Of a DNA stretch of 64,000 nt, positions 33,779-46,269 are shown in pieces. The translations under genes were made by a program, and so were the position numbers. Each line of letters begins with the position of its first letter. Position 1 is the stretch's first letter. Under the pieces are notes generated by a model. The model searched no databases and was not told the origin of the DNA. It saw only the letters and a list, made by a program, of their open reading frames with translations. Location of the stretch: NCBI GenBank assembly GCA_004154925.1, contig QJNS01000299.1, positions 1 through 64,000 on the forward strand, written 5' to 3'. The DNA is from Monosporascus cannonballus. Taxonomy: Eukaryota > Ascomycota > Sordariomycetes > Xylariales.

Positions 33779-36130
33779 AGATTCATGCCAAGAGCCAATC
33801 ACGTCCGTTCCTGTGTTCCTATTATGGCAACGGCATGTACTGAATGTTTGGCATCTCCAGCCCCTCAGAGCGGCAGATAGTAAAGAGCTCTGTCTGCAGG
33901 GGCACCAAACTCCTTAAATCCCTTATACTCGCTTTTCATAGAGGTAGGGTTCAAGGTTGGTAAGGATAGACTGATTGAATAGAATTGTGAGTAATTGTGA
34001 ACATTAATTGAAGTAGTGGTTGAAGTAGTTGATGTAATATGGGAGACCTTCTTCGTCTATGACTAATTCCTAACAAAGCAACCGAGACCGTCGAAGATCG
34101 TACGGCACACTATCTTATCAAAGTCTTGTGTTGTATGGCCATTTGGTCTCTGCATGGCGTCAGTTTTTTCCTGCTGTTGATATATTCACACTAATGATAG
34201 CGTCTTTCCAACATACCTGGGGGCTATTGTCGTCGCTAGTAATGACTCGAGTTAAACGAAGAATAACAAAAGCGATCTTCATGACTGTACTTCAGGAAGG
34301 CTGAGTAACGCTAAGGTGCAAAGAGCATGAAAAGAGGAAAAGAAAACTAAGAGAGAATTTAACCGAAGCTGATCAGTAGCTTAGATCAGGAAATGCGATG
34401 ACATATGACGATCCAGTGGCACCGGGGCCGCGTCCCGAGCTTTTGACCTAGGATAGGCGAACACTTTATATATCCGGTGCTTAATGGCGTGCTATGAGTA
34501 TATAGTTCGTATCGTATGCGTTATCCATTGGCCTCCTTATTTTCTTGCCCTAGCTACGGCCCTGTTGCCACTCTGGCTTCGAACTTCGATTGTATGGCTC
34601 TCCATTCATAGACATGGCGCTTCCACAATGGTAGGTTTTCTTTCTTTAGATGAATCAGCCAGTCATGCGACATGGTGAATATCTCTTTCGGTGTAGGAAC
34701 GCTTAGTAGTTGTTGGAGATCTGGAGAGGGGTCCGGAGAATGAAGTTCCTAAGCCACGGGTCCATGAGGGATCCATGGTGCTTGTGGAGCTTGTTCATTT
34801 CAGACCTCTCGTATGAAAACATGCATTCGATGCCTTCAACGGTCGTCTGCAACCGATAGTGTCATTGGACTGTGCATCGAATTCCGTACTCGTTCCGTCG
34901 AATGCTGCCGAATTTGCGGATCTCCTCTGTAAGCAACCCGTCGCAGTCGTACTTGGGTTTGTGTCGTTCCATCGCCCTACCATTGCCGGCTCGCCTCGAC
35001 GCCTCGCACTTCGACTTTGTTCGTGGTGAGACGTTGTCGAATCAGCTGCCCGCTCCTCACCAGGGAAGTCGATAGGCGTAGCTGCGGCAGCCGTCTGCAA
35101 CTGATAAGGCGAGGCTAGACCCTTCAGTAAACGACCTTTGCAGAAGAGATTTTCGGGGCCTGATTCGGAGGCGCCTGCTCCGCTGGCGAGCTGTATATCA
35201 ATAATGGCTCGCTGAGGAAGCATTGCCTGGCTGGCACTGACAAGAGGCGGCTGAACTTGTTGGTCCCGTTTCACTAAACGATGATGGTGCTCCCTTATTT
35301 GAGTCTGATTGACTGTCATGTGCAAATACCGTTAATGTCTGGTGTAGTTGAGATATTTTGTGTGGTACGGCCAAGTTTCCTGCTGAAGGACGGTAAGATA
35401 GGATACGGCCGCATAGATCGTCCGAATTGCCACCTGAAGATCTATGATCTTGTGTGAGGACGGCTGTGGGATGGTTCTGGGTGGCTATTGAGCGTGACGT
35501 CGAACTATAAACTACATGTGCTATTATATCAGCGTTATATCAGGGAGTCAGACGTGTGGAGACGAGTTTTTATATACTACGAGGACCTGAAGGTATCTGC
35601 GGTGTCCCTCTACGGGACTATCGAACAAGATTGCCACTAGATGGCTTATTAAGGTTTCGAGCACTTATTCCGGTGTGGTTGTAAAAATAGGTTACAGAAA
35701 GCCCATGCCACAGTAGAAAAGGAAACGCCAAAAGCACAATGCCTAAGAGTCACAGCCAGGGGCCTCCTGAATGAAAAGCGAGAAAGACAAGGAGTAACCA
35801 TGTAACGACTCTTTTATTGGGTATTAACTATTACTACAGGTATCCTCATCTCACTGGGGTATTCACACAGACACACAGTTGGTGTCTGCCTCCACGCGAC
35901 GTCTTTTGGCGACATCGATCCTGCCTCCTCCGTCAAGGGTATACAGGACAAGAAACCGTTTGCGGTGCTAGCGGCTCTCACGCCACCCACCATGTATGCA
36001 GATACATAAACACCTTGTCTAAAATAAGATATATGCTTCGTAAGGATCGTAAGAATTAGATATGTATGTGGCCACCCGGCGGCCTTGTCGGCCGGGCCGA
36101 TGTGGAGTTGGCCTAGCAGAAGGTACGCGC
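33779..36130. other. Convergent intergenic region with one decayed gene
   Basis: The flanking genes converge. Apart from the relic at 34554-34980 I see no coding sequence. A 176-codon minus-strand frame at 34795-35325 overlaps the relic in a different frame and is not protein-like. Confidence 0.45.
34554..34980 (-). pseudogene. Decayed gene, product unknown
   Basis: Read on the minus strand, two blocks look like protein. The first, about 34980-34740, includes EEIRKFGSIRRNEYGIRCT and ECMFSYERSEMNKLHKHHG and is broken by an in-frame TGA at 34864-34862 where a Trp codon would fit. The second, about 34740-34554, lies in another frame and includes EIFTMSHDWLIHLKKENLPL and RHVYEWRAIQSKFE before a stop. 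The composition (Trp, Tyr, His, charged residues) is unlike random translation. The frame change could be an unrecognised intron, but with the stop codon decay is more likely. I do not recognise the family. Confidence 0.45.
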
Positions 36131-38425
36131 TTAGAAAGCGGCGACGACGAAGGCGAGTACACCGGCGATGCCGACACCGGCGCCCATGCGAGCAGCACCA
36201 GCGGTGGCGATCGGCGGGGCAGTACCAGTCGGGTAAAAGCTGCCAGTGCCGATGGGCGCAGGGGTCGTCAGGGTGGTGAAGGCGCTAGTAGGATACACGG
36301 GAATGTCGGTGGGCACCTGAGTGGGGTAAACAGGAGCCTCGGGGCCCTTGGTCGAAGGGGCCTGAGACGGCTGGGTGATAGCAACGGGCGCTGTCGGGCC
36401 AGGCACGATCGCGACCGCGGTGGTGCCAGGAGAGTCAGTGACAGTAGTGAAACCGATGTCAGGAACAGAGACGGTCGTGCTGATGACGACGGTGCTGCTG
36501 GAGGACTCGCCCTCGGTGCCCGTGCAGGGAACAACTGCAGTGGTGACGAGCTCAATGGTTGTGTAGACGGCGGTAGGAGCGTGGGTCGGCGTGGCAGTGA
36601 AGACCTTGGTGATAGTCTCGGGATAGGTGACGATACCGGGGTTCTCAGGGGCGTGGGGAGCGCAGATACCCTGGAAGTAGGTGATAGCCTCTTGGACAGC
36701 CTCCTCGGACTCGCCGTGTGAGTACAGGCAGTCGAAGACGTTGTCGACGAAGTCCTTGGACGGGCAGTAGCAAGCGGAGTCGGTGTTGTCCTTGCAGCCG
36801 ATGGTGTCCAGCCAGGTGTTCAAGCACTGAGGCACGACCTCGGGGCAGGGCAGGGTCTCGATGGGGCCAGGGGGAGAAGTGGCGGAGGTGGAGTCCTCAC
36901 CGGGAGAGGTGGCAGTAGTGGCAGAGGGGACAGGGGTCTCGCCGCTGGGCTTCTCGGTGGCAGAGGTCTCGGGCTGCACAGGAGTCGAGACGCTGGTGAA
37001 AGTCTCCGTAACGGGGCAGATAGTGGTGGAAATAGCAACGGTCGAAGTGACGGTGGCGGTCTCACCTTCGCCAGCAGGGCAGTTGGTGACAGTAGGGCCA
37101 CAGCTCGTGATGGTGGAGACGATGGTGGAGTACACAGTCGAGGTGGTCATGTAGCTAGTGACCGAGGTGAAAGTAGTGGCCGAGGTGGCAGAGGACGAGG
37201 TAGCGGACTCAACAGCGGAGCTAGTGGTCTCGACACCTGCGGACGAAGTAGCCGACTCAGGAGGCGCCGTAGTAGGGTAAGACTCAGTGGCGGAAGACTC
37301 AGTAGGGTAAGACTCAGTAGCGGAAGATTCAGTGGCAGAAGACTTGGTAACGGACTCAACAGCAGAGCTGGTGGTTTCGACACCAGCGGAAGAGGTGGTC
37401 GACTCAGGAGGCGCCGTAGTAGGGTAAGACTCAGTAGCCGACTCGGTGGCAGAAGATGTGGTAACGGACTCAACCGCAGAGCTGGTGGTTTCGACACCGG
37501 CGGAAGAGGTGGTCGACTCGGAAGGCGCCGTAGTAGGGTAAGACTCAGTGGCGGAAGACTCAGTAGCGGAAGATTCAGTGGTAGAAGACTTGGTAACGGA
37601 CTCAACCGCAGAGCTGGTAGTCTCGACACCAGCGGAAGAGGTGGTCGAATCGACAGGGACGTTGCTCGAGGTGGTGATGACCGAGCTAGGGGTCTCACCT
37701 GGGTAGGTGCTGGTCTCGTGGGAGGCGCTCGAGGTGGTTACTCCAGCAGAGCTGCTGGTGGTAACGCTGACCGGGGGCGGGGTGTTGACAGCGGAAGAGG
37801 TTGTAGCGGAGGGGAGATAACTGGTTTTGGAAGCCGTTTCACAGTCGAAAATAACAGATGGGATGCCGAAGTGGCAGCCATCCTTGTCCGGGATATCCGG
37901 CTGCTCGGGGTAGGTGATGACAACATCGATAGCACCACCGCACTGGGTGTTCTTGACCTTGGTACCAGACTTGCTGCAGCGGGATCGGTGCTTGCAGGAA
38001 CTGCCATCAGGCATGGTGTAGTGGAATTCCAGGTCGCAGTCAAACTCGGGCTGGACGTGGAACTCCTTGATGGACGTCTTCTTGCTACCCTTGCTCTTGT
38101 CGCAGCTGATGAAAGGGCTGGTCTTCTTGTCCTTCGTAGCCTTGCCGGAAATGCACTTATCCTGGGTGAAGGCTCGGGGAGCGAGCTCATCCCGCTTGCT
38201 GAACTTGTCCTCGCAAGTAAATCCACCCCATTTGAAACCCTTGTACGAGTCGAACTTGCCCGGGGTCAGGTCAGCCCAGTCGAAACCGCCCTTCCAGTCG
38301 GGCAGACAGAAGCTGTCCGAGTTGTGGGGGGCAGAGAACTTCGGGGCGTTGATGAATCCATATCCTGTTGCCGTGACCTGGCTGAGGCCAGCAGCCAAGG
38401 CGACAAGCGACGCGGTATTCTTCAT
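36131..38425 (-). CDS. GPI-anchored CFEM-type adhesin, MAD1/MAD2-like
   Basis: One open frame of 764 residues. A signal peptide (about 1-19, ending VTA) is followed by a Cys-containing N-terminal domain (about 20-200) and a long Ser/Thr/Pro region with imperfect tandem repeats (about 255-425). After more Ser/Thr-rich linker comes a CFEM-like domain (about 520-600) and a C-terminal hydrophobic GPI-attachment signal preceded by small residues. This order matches the Metarhizium MAD adhesins, wall proteins that bind spores to insect cuticle or plant surfaces; the host or surface bound here cannot be told from sequence. The CFEM region shows seven of the usual eight Cys: [18 protein letters not shown] and GIC. 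The heme-site Asp position (TD before ACYC) is present. Heavy O-mannosylation of the repeat stalk is expected. The start follows from the signal peptide. Confidence 0.88.
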   Translation of the reverse strand: MKNTASLVALAAGLSQVTATGYGFINAPKFSAPHNSDSFCLPDWKGGFDWADLTPGKFDSYKGFKWGGFTCEDKFSKRDELAPRAFTQDKCISGKATKDKKTSPFISCDKSKGSKKTSIKEFHVQPEFDCDLEFHYTMPDGSSCKHRSRCSKSGTKVKNTQCGGAIDVVITYPEQPDIPDKDGCHFGIPSVIFDCETASKTSYLPSATTSSAVNTPPPVSVTTSSSAGVTTSSASHETSTYPGETPSSVITTSSNVPVDSTTSSAGVETTSSAVESVTKSSTTESSATESSATESYPTTAPSESTTSSAGVETTSSAVESVTTSSATESATESYPTTAPPESTTSSAGVETTSSAVESVTKSSATESSATESYPTESSATESYPTTAPPESATSSAGVETTSSAVESATSSSATSATTFTSVTSYMTTSTVYSTIVSTITSCGPTVTNCPAGEGETATVTSTVAISTTICPVTETFTSVSTPVQPETSATEKPSGETPVPSATTATSPGEDSTSATSPPGPIETLPCPEVVPQCLNTWLDTIGCKDNTDSACYCPSKDFVDNVFDCLYSHGESEEAVQEAITYFQGICAPHAPENPGIVTYPETITKVFTATPTHAPTAVYTTIELVTTAVVPCTGTEGESSSSTVVISTTVSVPDIGFTTVTDSPGTTAVAIVPGPTAPVAITQPSQAPSTKGPEAPVYPTQVPTDIPVYPTSAFTTLTTPAPIGTGSFYPTGTAPPIATAGAARMGAGVGIAGVLAFVVAAF
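37190..37660 (-). repeat. Imperfect in-frame tandem repeats in the adhesin stalk
   Basis: Four copies of a Ser/Thr-rich unit begin [16 protein letters not shown] (the last one ATSSAG). The first three full units are about 44, 38 and 50 residues long. They differ by insertion or loss of short SATES and YPTE blocks, always in frame. Such stalk repeats usually vary in copy number between strains. Confidence 0.85.
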
Positions 38426-41400
38426 TGTGACTCAACTCCTCAGCGTAGGAAAATATGATTGTACAGTATGGTAGGATTGTATTATCTAAACCAAAGAATG
38501 ACTGAATTAACAGCAAAGAACGAACTAGACGGAAGCAAGCGAGTGAATGACCTTGACTTCCTAAAAAAGAGGAAATGGATTGACGAGTATGCCCGTTAAG
38601 GAAAAGAAGGAGAGTCCTGGTTAATAAATGTCCAAATGAAAATAGATCTTGGTGGCTCCGGGAGGCCAACATATATAGACCCTTCGGTGCAGACCACGGC
38701 TGGTCGTCTATGCAGGACCTGAGGCCATCTGGATGCTCCCCCTTATCTTGGATACAAGCACTAGCCAGCAAGCATGCCCGGCCCACCAGGGGGCGGCTAG
38801 TCGATGTGGACTTTCGCGAAAGAGGGTCGAGGCCGAGATTCGACAAGGGTGGCGTCAGGGGTCGAGCCCACTCACCCACTCAGTTGTGAACGCCCCGCTC
38901 TATCTCTGTCGCTAGTTACGCTCGGCATTGCGCCGGCTGCTGGAGAGCGCGCGGCTCCGTTTGAGCAGGGGAAGCACTCCGGCGCCGAACACATGCAAAC
39001 AAAGCGCCAGCCGAATGAAAGAAAGATCCAATGGTCGAGTCACAGCCAATCGAGGGGTGTTGCTATTAAACATAGCATTTAGGCGTCAGGTGCACTCCGG
39101 ATCCTATCCTCCTCTGGCGACTATCTGTTGCAAAGAATATTGACCAAACACCATGTTGAGAATAAACACTAAGCTGTGACAAGTAGGATTCTCCCTTAAT
39201 ACGTAGATGCGTGTGCGGTTTGAAGGATAAATTTCACTACCACCTCCTCATCTTGGCTGACGCCAATGAGGCTTTGGGGGGAAGACGTTCGAACAGGTTC
39301 CTCCCTCCTCTTGAGACACTATTGGAAGCCTCCGACATCCTGCACATGAAAGAAACAGAAGCCATCACCTCTGTTCTCGGTCGGAAGTCGATCGACCTGA
39401 AACAAACAGAGCCGGGATTTTATGCAGGTACAGAAGCAGAGGCAATTCGTTGGTGGATAGGGGTGCAGGGATTGACGACGGAACCGCTTATGTACTACAT
39501 ATGTATGGTACTGAGATTAGATACCGAGCGAATCAGTTTCCCGTCGCATACCAAACTCGTAGTTCGTATCCTCGTCAGGGTTTAAAAAGGCCAATGACTG
39601 GAAGAGCTCCGCTTGCTAGTCAGGGACGCCCGACCGAAATGAAAACGGACTTAAAAAGATAAAAATAACTACAGAAGCATAATTCAATTGTACAGCATAT
39701 GCGCTTTCAGAGTATGTTATTAAATTTTTCTTTTAATTATGTGCATATTATAGGTTATGTTAGCAATGAGAATTCCAAGCTATTTAAAGCACTTCATGAG
39801 GCAATGGAGCTACATTTATTTGTACGTGCAGCGCTAACAAATTTATGTGTTATCGATGGTTCCATATGCAACTCCATTTCCATATGTGTGTCCCTAGTCA
39901 GGCGGCGCTTTAGCCCTGATGGGTAGTTCATGGAGTGATATATTCCCGGGCAATACATAAAGGGCATTCCGTGCGAGTAACGACAGTATTGTGATGCACA
40001 GCAAGCCAAAAGTGATTTGCTTGAAAGTCAAAGTGTTTGATGGACTTCGGATATCAGCTAACTAGACTCTATAGTAGTAGTAGGCTTTAGGTAAGTGAAT
40101 GTCCAAGCGCGACAGATTCGGATGTGTGCTAATTTTACAACTTACGATACCCCCATCTTGGAGATGGATCACCTACCAAGATCCCGAACGCACATGGCGT
40201 CCCTACAGGAGATTGTGTTCAACGAAGCTGTTTAGTCCTCTATGCCGTCATACAGGTCCTAGTAAATCATCGTTAGTTTCTCTTACTACGTATTTTCTCG
40301 CTCCAAACCATCACTCCCGACCTGATAATACCAACTCTGTGCATGCGGGGGCCTCTGTAGGTGCTTTATTGGCATTTACGTCCTCTATTATAGGTAGGAA
40401 CTCCGTGTGGCTTAAAGAGGTAGTGGTTCGATTCTTCATTTGGGTGCAGGTGATCCCCGTAAGATCGAGACTCCCTGATTGATAAGTGGACGACATAAGC
40501 TTTTCCGCTTTGACAAGGGTTCATGGGGGTTTTTTTGCCGCCAGCACAGCCGCCCCATGATCGTGTGATTTGTTACTAGCTATATCTGGTATGTACCTGT
40601 ATTGCACCTGAACCTGAACCGTTGGTTTCGAGCTAGACAAACGAGGGGTCAGAAACGACTCGTTTGGCTTTACCCCTTCTTGACGCCGTGTTTCATCTTC
40701 GACCGTGGCGCAGGAGAAGCAGCAAGAAAGGCACGGGAGCGGGTTTCAAAGGAGTATTTCTTTTTGAGTAATTGGCAACTATGGCGGGCTGGCTCTGAGC
40801 TGTCATCTGTGCTTTGGCTTATTTTGCTTCGGGAAATAATAGCAATTAGCAGCGATTCGTTTATTGGACTAGCGTGATGCTAAGTTCATATGTCAAAGTC
40901 AATTAAGCTCCGTCCGATTCTCTTGGGCTGTCAGGCGCTTGGCAAAACTTATGGCACACTGTCAGACACGGATAGCTACCATATAATGGGCCCAATCAAT
41001 GTTTAGCCGACGCTTTTCTGGATTTAAAACTTTCTATTATAGAATCCAATAACTCCTCTACTTATTGAGATTTTTGTTATTTTTTTTCTCTACTTTATTA
41101 AGTAATTGTTTGTTGTGCCGAGCGATTTACACAGATTGGAAGAATGCCATATCTTTTGCCAAGCGTCTGGCTGTCTGTGCTGATTAGGGGCATCAAGTTG
41201 ACCCAGACCAGTGGATGGCCTCCCTGGTTCAGGAGCAGGCGTACGGCCGTTATATCCGTGCGCAATAGGCTTCTCCCATAGTTTCGGCGGCTCGTGCGCA
41301 TCATTGCCTTGAAATAGAGAATACGATCATCGACGAGGCGTCCAGAGTGGACAGATCCCAGCACACATGGGTCGAATATCGCCATGGTTGCAAAGTTGGA

Positions 41401-44012
41401 AAACATGCTTATTAGCAAACAAGATTGACGGTTGTCTAGACTTCCAGATCGACAGCAATCATCCCAATCCATCCGTCTTGGGCCCGGCTGGCTTGTGCTT
41501 CATCAGCTAGCGAAAGTCATTACCGATGACCATTTCCAAGACGCTGTCCCCTTTCCATGCCATCATGGTCAGCAACGGGAAGCGAGCCTTCCGGCCTATG
41601 CGATATCACTAAGTACAGTATCTGAGACCGTCTCTCTTGGAAGGTGTTGGTGCTATCGACATCGCCTCATCGCTTCCATCAACCAAAACAGTGGAAGCGA
41701 CGACGAGATCCCAGAGACCATAACATGGCTATCCCGGGGTCTTCGCGTGTGGATCAATTCGGCGACCCGACAAGGCGCGCGTCCCACTATGATTTCCTAT
41801 TTGGTCGATTTACCGCAGGACTGTGGGGCAGCGTTGAAGAACACACTCCTGGGCTAGCTTCTTCTGGGTCGAGAACCTCGCCCCGGGTTCCTGCGCGTTT
41901 CCACCTCCACGTGCTGCGCCTCAATCGGCCCCTGCATCCATTATTCTCGTGTCACTTTCCTCCTTAGAGATCTAGTCAATATGGCTACCAGTTCGCTTGA
42001 TGCTGAGATAAGTAACACCGACCTGGTAAAGAGGTCTAACGGATTGATCTTCACAACTTCGGCCTCCTGCCGGATCAGCAACATTACCCGGCCGCTGGTA
42101 TCTGTTTCGCCTGCCATGCCTACCTAGCGGCCCAGAAAATCAGTATCGACCCACGGCTCCTATACCTTTATCTCTACCGATGTCGAAGCAGGCCAAGCGG
42201 CTCCAGTTAAATGAACGTTACGTGGACATTCTCAACAGCCTACGCGGGCGACGATACTGTTTAAGAAAGGGCATTACTTATACAATACGCAGGGGTATTC
42301 TCAGTTAGTCGCCTCCACAAGCCCAGTTGTTGCCATATGAGGTTAAGTAGTAAAGCCCCAGGAAAATTATATGGGTACACATGGGCCATTGTGTTTTAGA
42401 TCAACTTTTAGTAGCTCACGATAGGACGAAAATGACAGAACCGCTATATAATATCAATTCCCATATAAATTTGTATGACAGCTTACATCGATAGAGAGTG
42501 GACCAGGTGGTTGCAACTAACAGAAATACACCTGGGTATTGCGTAAGATTCGCGTCGTTTCCCATGCTCAGTAGGGGATTAGATCACACAAGGTATGGAC
42601 ATTATCTCATTATACTCACAAATGATCCACTCCACTCTCGAAGGTGTACTAAACTTTTATATGGGCAATTCGTGTGTCCAGCCCGTCAACTGACAACGGT
42701 ATTCCTATAATTTTGCATGCATAAGCTCCGGCGATCTCCCTTGCATTTACTACGTCGTACGGGCAAATTTAGCATCCTAGCCGGGTATTTTCCATCGACT
42801 AACCTTTTCGAGCTTTATATGAATTCGAACTTCAGGTAGCAATAGAGTTAGACCTGACGCTAAGGGTACCTGGCAGAGATGTTAATATTCGGCCTGATCC
42901 GCAGTAAACCGATGTATGCATCAATTAGTACAGCTCCCGGGGGTGTTCTTTGTAGGTTACTCCATTGGTTAACCGTGTGTAACCATAAAAGATAGACTCC
43001 TATGGATATTGTATGGAATATATAGTTGGCGTTTCAGGCAAGATCCATCTTTGTTACCTCACGACAACGGCAAAGCATTAAGTTAGCAAAACAGTCGAAG
43101 CATGTTTATTCCATGCAGATTAATGGAGTTACTGGCTCTGTAGTGGACCCGGTGGAGGTAACCAAGTCAGAATACCCCTGGGACTTGTATTTGGATACCT
43201 CAGCTGGGACATCGTCACAAGCCTGCGCCTCACACAAAATATCGTACTCCTCAGTGCGAGCTGCAAAAGATTTGTGAAAATAATTGGGTTGATACCTCGT
43301 ATGATCTACCGTCCCGTTCGGCGGTGCAGTCGCTCTACATAGTGGCTTTAATCCTCTACAGGTTGCTTATGCAAGATAAGGAAGACGCCAAGTTTCTTGC
43401 TTTACGTGGCAACCTAGGGCGAACATTCTCAGGTAAGAACATGAGTACCAGTTGTCCTGTACACGTAAATGGCTAGTTACTAGTCAACCTTGTCCAAGTC
43501 GGAAGACAATGCCGGGATACCGGATATAAGGTACGGCTTGAGTTGTGATAGTATAGGTCATGTTTGAATCGAGGCCCTACAACTTGAAGCGCATTCAGGA
43601 GGCCATTAGCTACACATAACTTATGTTTGCGAATCCGGCCTATTGTATATCAGGACGGCGAAGAGAATCTTGAGAAATAAGCAATATCGATCCCCACTTC
43701 TCGGCTCAGGGGTAACTGGAATGGATAAGGTGCGCAACCAACCCTTTAAATATTGCTTACGCAAAGAAGATATAGTAGCGAGCATGCCCAACGCTCAGGA
43801 TGAGGAACCCAGATACCTAGCTCACATGCGGTCATGCCTAACGACCATTGAACCACTGAAGCTCTAGTAAAGTGCAGGGGTTGGGAGAGGAGATCTGGAG
43901 AAACCCCTAACTTAGTGGATAAACGATCATTGGGGAGCAAAAGACTGATGCCACGCCACATTTCGCGGGTCCCGAATGACAAACACGCGGTCGTTCGCAG
44001 CGGCTTTCTCCT
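38426..44012. other. 5.6-kb stretch without a supported gene
   Basis: The left part is the promoter and 5' UTR side of the adhesin gene. The rest holds only short frames on both strands. AT-rich patches lie at about 39660-39860 and 41020-41110. Between 41.1 and 42.0 kb several frames of 100-140 codons overlap on both strands; none shows a domain or links by splicing. The right end is the 3' side of the LITAF-domain gene. Confidence 0.5.
38671..38678 (-). promoter_or_regulatory. Possible TATA box of the adhesin gene
   Basis: On the minus strand the sequence reads CTATATAT about 245 bp before the adhesin ATG. A TATA element with a long 5' leader is usual for inducible fungal wall genes, but position alone does not prove use. 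Confidence 0.35.
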
Positions 44013-45679
44013 CTATCCCTGTGCGGTATACGCTCTTTCATTCTCCTCGGCCGTCTTCCACTCCTCGAGTCGCTGCATCTGCACCCTCAACGCAGCGTAT
44101 GTGACCATGATCTCGGCCACCAGCAGCCGCCGGCGGCAGGACGGCAATGTGGTGGTAGTGTCGTCGTCGGAGAAGACACACAAAAGAAGATCGCCGTAGG
44201 CGACGACGCGGTCATACGCGTCCAGCAGCACCATTTTCCGATGTCCCTTCCTCACCGTCCAGATTAGCGGTCCCTCTGAGCTTAGGAACGGGAAGTACAA
44301 CATCTGCGTCAGGCAGTGCTTGTTGCCCGTTCCGAAGTCCGTCCGCAATCCACTACTAATGCAGTACCTGCTGCTGCTGCTGCCGAACGCCGCCCCTGCT
44401 CTGTCCGCCCAACGGATCACCATGGCCCAGCTGAAGCGGTCGAACACTATCTCTACGGGGATCGCGGCCGACTGCTCCTCGGGAGCCTCAGACGTCCTTG
44501 CCACGACAGGGTAGATGTAGACCCACAAGCCTCCACTCTCGGACCTATAAAGCGCAGTCACTGAAGTCCTGTCCCTTTCGAAGGGTAGAAAGACCTTGTT
44601 CTCGTAATGCCAGCCATGGGATTCGAAGCCCGGCGGCTTTACGCTTAGCAATGTCTCTCCCGTCGCCGCGTCCCTAATCCTCTTCAGGAAGTTGATGTCC
44701 GGGTCCCGCTCGATGTTCAGCCGGCGCGGATTGGCCGGGAACAGTGGGTGCTTCGCCGCGTAGAGTCTTGCGCCGTGCGGCGGCGGAGGGCCCAGGGGCG
44801 ACTTTGCGAACCTATGGGGCGGCGATAAGGGGATGGGGGGTATCGCTTTATCTCTGTTCTTAGGAATGTCCTCCTCGCTGTCGGCGTCCCCGACGATAGC
44901 CGGAGGCGCGTCATTCAGGTGCTCGTCCCGCGCAAACACGTACGTCGCGCCGTTCCAGTAAGCAAGGTTCAGGCCGCACACGGCACAGTAATGCGTCGCG
45001 TGTCCCACCGCCTCGTCCCAGAAGCACCGGGCAATGGGCTTGATGCAGAACAGGCCCAAGAGGCCCGTGAATACGAGGAAGGTCGAACTTCAGTCACGAA
45101 AGTGTAAGCTCGACGTTGACTGTCAAACGACTTGGTAAGAGGGAAATGTGTGTCTTTAGACGACACGGCTGGACACGGCTCGGTAGAGAAATATCGTAGG
45201 TAGGAAGTCGAGTAGGCACATACGTCATGACCACCGTCCCGAGCATCTTGCCCTGGCTCCGCGGCACCGCTGACAGCCCGGTGTGCTTGCACTGCAAGTT
45301 GGCAACATCTGGAGTCAGTAGTTGTTCGATTCAGTGGATGAGGCGAGTAAGTGGGAGCTAAGAGATATATTTTCAGAGCCAAAACCACCCGAAAGACTCC
45401 ATTAGGGAACTGTGTGTCCCGCAACCTAGAAAATAAGGGGCCGGGCAGATAGCTCAAGAAGCTGCTTACTGCCGGGCAGAGGACCCGTTGCGGCCTCAGC
45501 GCTAGTTTTGAGAGAGGCACTGGCATGACCTCGTGTGTGGGACGTTCTGCGTCGTATGCGGTTGATTCCGACCTCTCTCTGTACGGCGGAGGGTTTGGGT
45601 TGGTAGTGACGGGAAGGACCTCCTTAGCTTTACCGGGGCCGATGTCCAAACACGCCATCTTGCCAAATGACTCTCGCAT
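44013..45679 (-). CDS. LITAF-domain membrane protein with PPxY motif
   Basis: Three exons, 45679-45470, 45291-45224 and 45087-44013, give 450 residues, all in phase. The junction of exons 1 and 2 restores CPAC (68-71), the first zinc-binding pair of the LITAF-like domain. A hydrophobic segment follows (STFLVFTGLLGLFCIK, about 94-109), then HYCAVCG (125-131) with the second pair. In this family the two CxxC pairs bind one zinc and the hydrophobic part dips into the cytosolic face of endosomal membranes. The N-terminus carries PPPY (30-33), the type of motif by which animal LITAF binds NEDD4-family ubiquitin ligases; a Rsp5-like partner here is an inference. The remaining 310 residues have no domain I recognise. 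Met8 is an alternative start. Intron 1 could end earlier at CCAG, but that breaks both frame and CxxC motif. Confidence 0.78.
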
Positions 45680-46269
45680 TCACAGCACGCCGGATAAGTG
45701 ATCCATACTAAAGGAAGCTCATCATTGAATCTTTTCTCTGGCGGGTTCACCCTGCTGCTCAATTACTTCCGAGGTTCTGCTGTGCTCTTCGAGGGCGGTA
45801 GCAGAGCTGAAAATTAGTCATCCAGTAGGCGGACTGAACGCCTGACTGGCCGCAGCGCCAAGAGTTGGAGAAAGATTGTTGAAAGCACCAATTGCGTGAC
45901 GCCACAGACGATACGATTTGCCTCGTTCCCCAAATTCCCAATATCCGAGGACTTGAACGAACGATAGGATAGATTCAGTCTCCTGGTTTTGGTATAAGGC
46001 CCAGTTAAATAGTATATCATAATCCGTCATATCCCATCAATTCAATGGATGGGTAGCTCATTGCCTGTTAATAATGGGCATGCGGGCGGATGGGCTTTAT
46101 GAGGTAGAGTCGACATAGCACCCCCTTTGTAACAACGTATGCAACACACTTCATTACAGGGACATCATGGAAACGATTGTTGTGTTTTCAGCTATGCTCT
46201 TCTATTGTCCCAGGTAACTCTCCTAACAATGCTTTTACAAGCTACAGCTCCTGTCCGCCTTCAATATGC
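45680..46269. other. Intergenic, promoter side of the LITAF-domain gene
   Basis: No coding signal. The segment near 45680 should hold the promoter of the LITAF-domain gene. Confidence 0.45.

Noticed and set aside
39211..39585. 124-codon plus-strand frame
   Set aside because: No domain, signal peptide or splice-linked continuation; kept out for lack of support, though it could be a small gene.
41098..41967. Overlapping frames of 100-140 codons on both strands
   Set aside because: None can be told apart as the coding one, and none shows recognisable motifs or consistent splice sites. Transcript data would be needed to call a gene.
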